Source: Acanthopleura granulata (taxonomy: Eukaryota; Mollusca; Polyplacophora; Chitonida; Chitonidae). Taken from it: 64,000 bases of DNA. The stretch's first letter is position 1. Each line of letters begins with the position of its first letter. Under the pieces are notes generated by a model that searched no databases, was not told where the DNA came from, and saw nothing but the letters and a program-made list of their open reading frames with translations. Shown here one piece after another: positions 50,501 to 61,000 of the stretch. The stretch covers positions 37,227,868 to 37,291,867 of the forward strand of contig JABBOT010000002.1 in NCBI GenBank assembly GCA_016165875.1, given 5' to 3'. Position numbers and translations under genes: made by a program.

Positions 50501-52260
50501 TGGAACAGTGTTTACACTGCCAGCACAATGGCATGCTTTACACATTAAACCACAGGAAGAAACCAAATGAACCAAGTTAGGCGGACAGTTCCGATGTCTG
50601 GGGGTGTTAGACTGAAGAGAGTGTAATCACCGGTTCCGGCTTTATGCCTTATACTTTGTGGATTCGGAGTCATGAAACTGGCGATTTAATAAGTTTTAAA
50701 TTATTAAGTCCCGTCCAGAACTGTCGTGCGTTAAAATCCATAACCCAGTGGAGCGGCTTTTGCTTTTACGCTGGTTTTGCGCATATTTAGAGCGTTGGCA
50801 TGGTTCCCTTCAGCCAATGCTGGTATAAAAGTTGATTTAAGGAGGATGCGATTCTCCTGGTTTGACGATTTGACAATGTAGAATGTTTGGTTAATGTTTC
50901 CGCATTGACAAAATCGGCGTGTTGAACGAAAGAAAAGCAAAAGTGTTCAACGCGTTTGCAAAGGATTTTGATAAACTTAGGGCATTAGATGACGAATAAG
51001 GTGGGGGCGGGGAATTCATGCGTTTTGACCCTGCCAACCTTTTTGTGTTAAGTGACTTGACTGTGATTATCAGGTCATCTGTGTCATTTGTCTTCATGTG
51101 TGTATGGTGTGTTGGTGTTTAACGCCTTACTTGAAACAGGAAAAAAATGTCTCCATTAACTGATGAAGTTTTAGAGAATCGACTCAACATGTTGGCTGTA
51201 TTGGTGGAGGGCATCTCCAGCAATCAATTTAAAAATTTCCTTGTCCAGTGCCAACACGTTTCATTTCTTAGCGATTCAAGAGAAGCATTTTAATCGTGCA
51301 GCCACGAAGTTTACCGGAATATGTAAATGGAGAAGACAGTAAATAATATGCCTTAGGGTAATGGTTTAGTAATCCTTACTAAATTGACACGAGTGGCAGT
51401 GGGGTTTTCCCTCATTAACTTAACTGATAGGCACTTTGATGAAACCGCAAGGTAATTTACAACGGTGATTCTGTTCATTATCTAATGGTGGTGTAGCCAG
51501 GAGTCTTAGATGGCTCTTCATATGACGTCAGACAGAGACAGGATTCAAGGATGACATTACTAAACAGAGACGTAATGGACTTAAACACTTGTCGGTCATA
51601 TCGTAGTTGATATAATGAAAACGATCTTGACAACAAACTTTTATGGTATTATTGAACATTTCTAAATTTAGTGTATCTGTCGATTTTTTGTCAGCTCCCA
51701 CTTGGGTTAAACCGAGATGGCTTCTTATCGAAAATGTGTCCAATTCAAGACAATTGTGTCCAGTAACACGATCGATATAACAGTAAGGGTTAAATAGATG
51801 ACTCAAAATAGCACCGCGGTTCGCGCTGTTTGGTGGATGGTGTCAGGCGCGAATAGGTTGCAGATGTTTGGCGATCTGTGGAGTTTGAGAGAGACAGATT
51901 AATCTGCCGTCCGGTCTTTTATGGCTACTAACAGTTCCAAATCGATAGCATTCTTGAAAATCGAAGCATTTTTTTCTGTGAGATAACCAGTATTATCTCA
52001 GTATTATCTGTTATGCCTGTTTCTCCGAGCAAATGTAGCTTTAAGACAGTACTACTCTTCAAACACTGTACCTTAGAAACTGTTTGGCTTACTTTGCAGA
52101 TTACTGTAACTCAGTAGTTATTTTTAATAAGGCATGCAACATCGCATGAAAATACAATATTTAATATGCACAAACATTTTGGTGCGACGTAACGTTGTGC
52201 GGCAACGATGGATTGTGTCTGAATCCGAGCAATGTTTTCAAGGAAAATTGAAATAACCAA
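47576..52260. other. No recognised gene
   Basis: AT-rich, with only short frames. The most protein-like is 49,253-49,444 (+), whose 3' part is acidic (DDVNYDEDETVELVKRIEYL), but I do not recognise it. Near 49,690-49,760 there is a loose TGTGAC-type repeat. At about 51,109-51,130 the reverse complement of a SINE-tail-like GGCGTTAAACACCAA occurs alone. A small GC-rich stretch at 50,960-51,030 has nothing identifiable. Confidence 0.4.
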
Positions 52261-52265
52261 AGATA

Positions 52266-52267
<2 letters not shown>

Positions 52268-52297
<30 letters not shown>
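52268..52297. repeat. (AT)n microsatellite
   Basis: About 15 uninterrupted AT dinucleotides. It generates Tyr-Ile repeat frames on both strands that are not genes. Confidence 0.97.
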
Positions 52298-52299
<2 letters not shown>

Positions 52300-52671
52300 C
52301 ACGAAGGGGATTCCACGGAATTTTTCCATGGACATAAATGAGCAAGCAGTTTTTTCCACTGCAAACTGGCAGCATGTAGAAGGAAACAAACTTTTCAAGG
52401 TTGTCTTTACCGATATCTGTTCTCTTTACACAGTGATATTTTGGATATGACAAGAAAAAACCTTAAGGTCATATGGTTATTCTTGCCAGGCGTTACCAGG
52501 GAATAACAATCGCAATTTGGCTAAAATCCAAGATTTAGGGGAGACAACGAGTCAGATATTACAATCTGACAATTGGCACTTTTCGGTCGGCTGGGTGATC
52601 TTTTGAAGGTCTTGTTCCAACATAAGCCTTCATTTCGATCTGTTGGTTCTAGGACATTGCATTCAGTCAAA

Positions 52672-52918
52672 GGGGGCCTCCGTGGCTTAGTTGATTAGCG
52701 CGTAAGCCCAGCGTAATGACCCAGAAGCCTCCCACCAATGGGATCGAGTTCAAGTCCAGCGCATGCTGGCTTCGTTTCCGGTCGTACTTGGGAAGGTCTG
52801 CCAGCAACCTACGGGTGGCCGTGGATTTCCCCCGGACTCTGCCCAGTTCCATCGCACCATAATGCTGGCCGCCATCGCATAAGTGAAATATTCTTGAGTA
52901 CGGCGTAAAACACCAATA
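52672..52918 (+). mobile_element. SINE, near full length
   Basis: Starts GGGGGCCTCCGTGGCTTAG, with box A TGGCTTAGTTGA at 52,683-52,694 and box B GAGTTCAAGTCC at 52,746-52,757. The body includes GGAAGGTCTGCCAGCA and ATAATGCTGGCCGCCATCGC. The tail is AAGTGAAATATTCTTGAGTA, then GGCGTAAAACACCAAT. Same family as 32,794-33,060. It lacks the usual AAATA run and a clear target duplication. Confidence 0.9.
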
Positions 52919-53079
52919 TGTACAATCAAGTAAATACGTCCAGCCAATTGAATCATGCAGCGGAAAGAGTAAAATTATACTTCCTCTTGCGTGTTAATGT
53001 CATGGAGTAGCATGGTGTTTGAGAAAGTTTGGCGATGAATTCTTAGAAATAAATGTACCCCGGAATGATAGCAACAAGT

Positions 53080-54380
53080 CACGAATGCCAGCAACCTGTT
53101 CAGAAAACCAAATTGTTCGTCTACGGGTAGAATGTCATCCATAAAATCCCTTGACAGAAAAGCAGACAAAGTATACGTGTTAAGAACAGCACGATATAAG
53201 TGGTCTTATGAGCTACCGTGTATGTATAAGAAGACGAATTCGCAAAATTCTGTTTTTCATTTAAGTCAAGGAATTGATTTATGCTGTTCATAAGTGTCCA
53301 AATACAGAGCCAAAAAAAAGAAAGAAAAAAAAGCTAAAATCGGATACAATGCAGGTAAATGTACATAGAACAAAAAATGTTCCTAGCTCTGGTTTCTCTG
53401 TAGAAAGATTTAAATTTTTCTTGGATTTCAGAGAAAAGATCTTTTTATTCCAGAGCAACGGTTTTATTTCTGACCTCTGCAAGATCGTCACAATTTTGCG
53501 TATATGTTCTAGTGTCTGTATAATATGTACTTAAGGCTAAGAAAGCTTATTGTCTTTATGGGTAAAGAATCAGAAATTTTGCATTGTTCAACATAACCAC
53601 AGAGTTATTTTCAAGAATAGCCATCAAGTTTTGTGGCATCAACAGTACCGCTTCGCCAAACCAATGTTGTTGCGTAGAGATTTCTAAAGGAAAGTTTATG
53701 AAATAATACATGTCATTTATCAGTAATATTTGTTTGTTGCCGTATAAATCGATAAATACTTCCGGCGACTCCATTAATGTCTGGTATAAAGGGCAGGGCT
53801 GTTGTACGAGGAAGAGAAGTAGAGTGGTGTGCAATAGAGGAGTTTCGAGTTCGAACTTTCATGTGGCAAAAGGTAAAAAGAGTTCAAATGCATCATGTGA
53901 CTTGTCAAAAATGTCTGGCAATTTTGTTGACAATAAATTAACAGATCATCTGTCTCACAATGTAATGCAGGTTCAAATGACCTTTCCTTCATTCAGGAGC
54001 TTTTTAAATCAAAAACCTTCCAGCTTCCCAATTTTCTTCATCGTTCGTGTAGTCTAAATAACTTTTTTAATGATATTTTTCTCAGACACCCAAATAGTTG
54101 CCTAACATTTTGAATAGGTCACATGATACGGAACGACCCTTCTTATCTTTAGCGATAAAAGAGTTCGAACTTGAAACTCCCCTATTGTAAGATATAACTG
54201 CTTTACATCTGCTTACAGGATTCTGGGTTATATAATAAGACGTATTGAACACGTAATTTCTTGATCTGTTTTCCTACTTTATATTAAAACTTATCTGGCA
54301 TCGACATCCTGAGAGAGACAGCCTTGAGACGCTCTGATCTTGATAAATCAAGGCATGACAATATCAAGGGAGGCTGAAAT
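53080..54380. repeat. Dispersed duplication, copy 2
   Basis: Counterpart of 46,490-47,575, about 6.7 kb downstream in the same orientation: ATGTCATCCAT / CAGACAAAG (53,130), GTGTCTGTATAATATGTACT (about 53,513), TTAATGTCTGGTATAAAGGG (about 53,774), TTGTTGTACGAGGAAG-like (about 53,800), ATTCTGGGTTATATAATAAG (about 54,220) and TAAATCAAGGCAT (about 54,344). Its extra length is the MITE at 53,832-54,187. Confidence 0.65.
53832..54187. mobile_element. 356-bp MITE with long terminal inverted repeats
   Basis: The left end CAATAGAGGAGTTTC.. (25 bases, 53,832-53,856) pairs with the right end, whose complement begins CAATAGGGGAGTTTC (54,163-54,187); 23 of 25 bases agree. Pairing resumes further in: ATCATGTGACTTGTCAAAAA near 53,893 against the complement of the sequence near 54,120. 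So the arms run about 90-100 bases around a non-coding middle. Right of the element is TA, left is TG, and the paralogous empty site reads GTGTACGT. This fits insertion at a TA dinucleotide (Tc1/mariner-type) with one later A-to-G change. It encodes no transposase, so any movement would need an enzyme supplied elsewhere. Confidence 0.78.
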
Positions 54381-54970
54381 AGTTAGTTAAGTCTTTAATC
54401 GATGCAGACTGTATTAGCGTTGGAATTGATCGTGGACATGAGCGTCTGCGATAACATAGACGTATACACAGCAAAACGGTCACAGCACGGCACTTTTACA
54501 GTTACTTAACAGTACAGATCTGTAACATTCCCGCACAACTCAACGACAGGAATATAGCACTGCTCGCATTTTACAAGTATACCTCGAAAATATGTACTTT
54601 AACACCACATTGCCACATTACCAAAGTCATGTTTTGGATGATTTTCTACACTTCCTCAGTTCATGGCACTAAATCTATACCTAACCCACGAATCACAAGG
54701 CCGCTTTAAACTAAGTCGTCAGACTTAGTCTTCTGGTATTATTCTAAACCTAGGATCTAAAGGTTCATTTCCAATCCTTCTTGAAAACAGCTTTTCATGC
54801 TATTAAAAAACGTTCTTAATGCTGGAAGTGCTGGAAATGATTCTGAGCATCAGTCCTATATAGAATAACTTATGGTGTATATTACAGAAACGATAAACAT
54901 TTAATCAACGAAGGGTAAGTGCTATGACTCTGAGATTCTCGAAGAATTTGCCAGAACCCCCTAAATCCTA
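54381..54970. other. Nothing recognised
   Basis: AT-rich sequence without frames above 60 codons, recognisable repeats or SINE sequence. Confidence 0.4.
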
Positions 54971-54978
54971 GCTACCAA

Positions 54979-55043
54979 CCAATCAGCCTGTCTACCAACG
55001 TAAACGGTGAGAGCATGTGATTGGAATACAGGTGTGTATAAAG
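54979..55043 (+). promoter_or_regulatory. CCAAT / inverted CCAAT / TATA cluster
   Basis: CCAATCAG at 54,979, ATTGG at 55,020-55,024 and TATAAAG at 55,037-55,043 are arranged as in an animal polymerase II promoter. A start site would fall near 55,065-55,075, and a possible donor splice site (CAGGTATAT) lies near 55,088. I see no coding frame following it closely, so it may be a first non-coding exon or chance. Confidence 0.25.
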
Positions 55044-58000
55044 CTGGATGAACATAAACGAATAAAGGTCATATTACTCCAATTCTCAGGTATATTGTTA
55101 ATCAGTAATCCAAACAATCACTAGTAATACTACTCAGCATTGTTGCTTGCTATAAATAAAACAATGTGGAAAGAAAAACAGGACACGGATCAACAAAATA
55201 TTTTGGTAGAACAGGTCATCTTGTATTTGTTGTTTTTTTAAACATTGTCAGCACCGATCATATCTGAGCAAAGCAACTCCCGCCCAACGGTGATAGGAAA
55301 TATGTTCAAAGGAAAACGTTTAGAATAGGTTTCATCTCCAAGAGACAGGCGCTGTGGTTATAAATGCAATCCTGCGATAACCCATGAAACCGTGGGTCAT
55401 TTCCTTGACCTTCCCGGTAACCCTATATATGAGAGCTCAAAGTTCCAAAACTGTTTGCGAAGGTATTTTAGGAATGATGTCAGGTTTTCCACAGACCTCT
55501 GAGTGACAGATGCTGAGGTTCTGTTTAGGTTCGCTGTAGTATTTAGTAGGATACAACGACGTGATATTTCACTCCAGATAACCCGGGTTACTGAAGGCAC
55601 ATCCGGTGTGAATTATACAAAACGTAAAATATAACAGGTCAATATACACTTTCCCGAAAAAAATTATCACCATGTTTGATGTGTTTTCCGCATCCTTATC
55701 TACATAATGCGTATCATTAACTCTGTAACATTTATTTGTTCATGTGACCTTTGTTTAATCAGCCTAATTGGCGGTGGAAAACATAGTATCCGCGAGGAAG
55801 CCAGTGTCCTTTGTCAAGTTACTGACGATCTTTCTCACGTCTGAAGCAGACTTGACAAAATGGTGCAAAAACAAGTTGTCTTAAACCGGCGTAACACTGC
55901 ACATTTCCAGTTTAAGTTAATTTGTATAAGAACAAACAAGGCAGTTACTTAAATCACCTCGGAACAGAGGCGTGTACAACAATTCCTTGTGTGAGCGAAT
56001 TAGATCTGTAGAAGATTCGTTTAAGAACTCAGGTTTGCTGTATTTAGGTGACCGTTGTTAGCACATGGTGTTTTACCATCACTGTGCTATTAATCAAACA
56101 CTTTATAGCGTTAGGCTTAGTCCTATTGCTGTGTTGGTTGTATTGCCACAACCCAATACTTCTCCACGGGACACTAGTTCTCGTTTTCAGGGATCTCGAT
56201 GCTGAAGTGGCTATGCGTTATGTTTGCCGCCAGTATTACGTTTATGGCCTAGTCATATTCTTCTAAAGACCGGGTTTGTTTAGGCTACAACACCACCGCC
56301 CTTTGCCATGATGTCATGGTCACCAGACATCACAGGTTATGGTCCTGTATTAGATTTAGAGGTGAACTCACTGAAAGATTCGCTCAGCCAGATCACTGAA
56401 TCAAATGAAAGCTGGTTATTTCCGTCTCTAATACATTAGCGTCGCACACCGTAAATAAGAACACTTCCATTACAGCACTGATGGGAGGCCATTGGATATG
56501 CCATGGTTATCAGACAAAGCTGGAGACGTATAGCCACAGACGATCCGCAATAGGGCTATTGTTAGGCAAGGAAGAGCCCATTACATTATTTTCTCCCTTG
56601 GTAACATGAAGCTTTGTCAGAGTATGGCCACATATCCCATTACCATGTGGTGGAAGTGTTAGATTTGACGCTAAGCACATGGTATGCGGCTATGCTGTCG
56701 TAAAGATTCAAACGTTGGAGACATTTCCCCAATCGTATAACAGTTTTCACCTCATGAATGGGATCAGAATGACAGGAGATGCTCAGATTTTCTTGGACAG
56801 AGTGCTTACTGAGTGTCAGGTTTACGAAACTTTACGTATCATGAAACTGGATAGTGTCTTGGCCTTGGTACCAAGGTTCATTAGGAAGTCACTTGAGAGC
56901 TTGTAGACATGTAGATGTCATTGTCAATAAAGACCTCCCCAGGTGTTCTTTGTATTTGCTCCGGGGTGTCCGATGAGCAGGTCGAACGTGATCTCTTGGT
57001 TTCTCTGACAGACTAGAATTAATAACAGACGACTCTTGGGTAAATGATAATAATACCAGAGCCAAATTCCTCCTTTCCGAACACAAAAGAAGCTATTTCA
57101 AAAGAAGGCGTCAGGCCGTTACCAAGCACCACACATGTAACTACGCTCGGGGAATACCAAACTCTTATACACAGAGTGCGCAGAATGAAACCAAACTCCA
57201 CGCTCTACAGAATATAACGTGCCGAGCATGATAATCCATTTAGGGGCAAACCATGCCCTTTGTCCAGTATCAGTTTCTGCACGGTGAAGAAGTTGTTGTG
57301 TACAATATGGTGGTATAAGACTACAATGACCTAGAACTGGTTGACGAGGATTTGTCTCCAGTCATCCATTTCTGTTTCCGGATAAGGAGGCTATGAGGGT
57401 AAGATGGAAGGCACGCAATCGTTGTAAATGATTTAAAATTTTTGATATAGTTCCATACACAAAACCTCACATGTCGAGATCTTCGTACCTCAACTTTTAT
57501 GATGCCAGTGATTTAACAAAAATGACAATATTGGCTTTACTGACAATATCACGGTGAAAGGCAGAGAATAGTTGCAACTACTGGTATGTCTTGTTCGAAA
57601 CGCTCAGTAGGTAAAAATCCCAATCAAACACTTATCTCAAGAGAGATAAACACAATCAAATTCCAGATCTTGGAAAGTCATTGGATGAGTATTGTGTGAC
57701 TGGTTATCGTCCGCAAGCAGGATTTCTAATCCTACTAGTAAATGCCATGAACTGCGGCGTTCGTATGTATAGAAGAGAAAACAACCGTCGTGAGCTTAAG
57801 TAACTCGAAAAAGAGTCAGTATGACCGGCGTATCAACTGAATGAGTAAATTATTATGGCGTAATGTCACTTCGGCAACATTACAGCCATATTTTGCAGAC
57901 AGACGTAGAGCGCTTTTTTGGCTCCAAAAAGCAGTTCTCTAAGTTGGACTTTCTGTCTCTCGGTGGTGGTTGGTCAGGAATGGACATTTTGTGGGATGTC

Positions 58001-61000
58001 GTAGTAATCTCGAATTTGAGTTTGCTTTTTCAGAACCTTATAATGACTTTATCATTTGGCGTGTGTAGATAGCGTTTTCATTTTTGGAAGCCGATAGGTG
58101 TTTGAAGTATAACTTTGGCTATGTCCTTTAATCTTTGCATTTAAGTTAAAACGATGAACTCTTGTCTCTATGTGACTGTACATACACGTTATGAAGATAC
58201 ATGGTGGTGAACGCAGAGTTAGCAAAGTATTGCAGTGAGTTAACTACAATTAATTACATGCCATTGGTTTACAATTACTCAAAATCCTGTGTTGTCAAAA
58301 GATTTAATACATAATAACATGAAAGCAATGAAAAGAGACCAAGCCCAGTGTTCATGGCAATGTGACAGTTATATGTTGATAGGCTCAGGCACTGGGCTTA
58401 TGTAACTAGAGACTGGAGACAAATATCGGCGAAAAGTTCTCAAGATGACAACAAAGAACACATATGCAAAATAAGGAATGTGAAGGAAAGGATAACTTGA
58501 AGATTAATATCTGGCGACCGGCTCACTGGGGAAGCTTGATATTTATAACTGAGCTTTAGGTTTTTTTTAATGCCATTCCCATAATTCAGGGCGTTTAAAG
58601 CCAATACTTTAATGAGGCATTTTCATTACTTTATTAAAATTAAAGAATTGTCAAACGGTAATGGTGTTCCCATTTGGAAAAATACGGGCGTTTAAAATAT
58701 GTATGAAGCCATAGCTCTAAAACCAGTTTTGTCAAAGACACTCCATTAAACACCGTCGCTGTATAATTCTTAAATTTGACAAAGCAGATTTGTTCTTGGC
58801 AAATGTAAAAGGAAAGCTTCGGGTAGTTGTCGGTTTCCACGAATGTTTTCTGACTGACTTCATCTGGTATAGGCACGATTGCAGTCAGAATGCGTCAAAA
58901 CATTAGATCGGTTAATCTCTCTCATGGACTTTGACACGCGACAGGAAGATCAAAGGGGAAAACAATGGAGAAATCCGGAAGCTGAAATAGACCACTCCGT
59001 GCCGTTAGAAGATATCCTTGTCGCACAGGCTGATACCAAAAGAATGCGTTCTCTGAAGACAAATAGGTACAGGAAACTTGTTGGGCGATATAGCTAATGG
59101 CTTTACCCTCTCCTGGAGGCACCAATATAATTATCATAGACAATGTGGTCTATTGATCTGTTGTTCACATCCTACAATAAACGAAAGTGCAGAATTATAT
59201 TCTGTGACCATATGGTTATATTGGATATGAAATTGAGAAGTCATTGTTTTTCCGAAGGTCGATGTGATCTGGTTCTCAAGAACTAAGATATATGTATCAC
59301 TCTGCCACTACACGTGGTCCAATCACTGTCCACGTTAGCAGAAGTATAGAAATCTAAAAACTTGCACGATTGGTTACAACAAAAATTGGATGTTTCCATG
59401 TTGACAAATAATCTTCCATTTGGAATGATGTTCGTACAACATTTCTAATGTTGTATCTATATATGTGACGGTAAAATTGCATTAATTTTTTTTTATTAAG
59501 CCTTCAAGTCACAACTTCATAAAACTTCCAGAATCAGAATAATCTGTTACGTTATTATTATCAGATTCCAGATAAAGATATGGTTAAGTTCCACACGAAG
59601 TGGTAAAGGGCACACGGTAAATATTAGTGTCATGCGTATGTAACGGCATGTCACAGTTTGTCAAAGACTGACTGAATTATGGTAATGAATAATTTCTATT
59701 TGAGTAATTGTATGTGTGTGTATGCATGGAAGCAAATGTCCAAACAATATCGTAGACATTGAAAGTGACATGTGCGTTTAACGATATACGAAGCACTAGG
59801 ACACGAAATATACATCCTACAGCAGTCATTATGAGAGCGGACCGTATTGTGTTTCACTGGCCAGGACACGTGAGGGGTAAGGATCAACCATCCTACACTC
59901 CGGTTTCCATCAGACATAAGCTGAGCGTCATCATAGAGGTGGAAAAGTTGTCAGTATGAAGTTAAGCACCCCTTGAAAATAAATATAATAATATATAATA
60001 ATTAAACATGTAATTAGGCATTTAGCCTTCACGTAACTGTTTTTAATTTAACTATTGAATTTTTTGATAACGTTTAACTTTGGTTTTATCTAAATATTTT
60101 GTCAAGGTTTTCCGTCAGAATTGAAACTTTCCACTATACTTATGAGACATACAATTAAAATTACGGAAAACAGATTCACGAATTTTTGTGACACTCTGGT
60201 CAGAACTGTATGACTAGGAGGGGTACTAATCATCAGATAAGTTTCTATACTTTGAGAAAACGTTTAACGGACTAACTTCAAATCTCTTCTAGCGTTTAAT
60301 TAATTCAGTTCCCAGAAACTGTCCTGTTGACAGATCATACTATCATACTTCCGCTGCCTTCTCCAAACATGATTCACACCAAGAATCAGACGTTCGGCCA
60401 GGACGTCTCAATCCACCTCTTGACAGTTTTTACGATAACAGCTTTGTATCTTTCCTGCAGATAATTGTGAGTGGAAACTCGCTGGTTAGGAGTTACACAG
60501 TTATATCTGTCCTGGGGTCTCTTTTCTTATCAATGTCTTACACGACTTTGGTTTCTCTACTTTCAGGGTTTATTTGACCTACAATTTCAAACGCCAGCGA
60601 AGCCTTTTCGAACATATCGTAGACTTCAAGTGTAGATGATATCTGTACACTGATTTCGACACACGTTCAGATATCTGAATCCCCGTCATTGGGTTACGTC
60701 TAATAAATTGCAGTTAACATGATTACATTTTTCCACCTAATTCTGGTCAAGCCCTGGTGCTTGTAGATATGTATTTTGCTGCTATTTAAGCTTTTACACG
60801 AACAATTAGAATAATTGTGGCCGCTGTTGTTACGTTAGCTTTACTCTCGAAATTTTAACTTAAGTCCGCTTTTTTCCATAGCGGTTCTGCCGTGAAGGCC
60901 TGAAGAAGGCCAGTCTTGACAATGTGACTTATCCTTACTTAAATAGCAACATAGAGAAGAGCGTGTCAAAGGCCTGTACATATTTAGCCATGAAGCATTT

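Noticed and set aside
51105..51135. An isolated reverse-complement match to the SINE tail
   Set aside because: Only about 20 bases match and no SINE body is present, so it is too short to annotate as an insertion.
52111..52453. Overlapping frames on both strands near 52,111-52,453
   Set aside because: They are held open by the (AT)n tract, which reads as Tyr-Ile in several frames.
17301..52918. tRNA-like sequences with box A and box B
   Set aside because: They do not fold as complete tRNAs with an acceptor stem and are followed by SINE bodies and tails. They are SINE heads, not tRNA genes.
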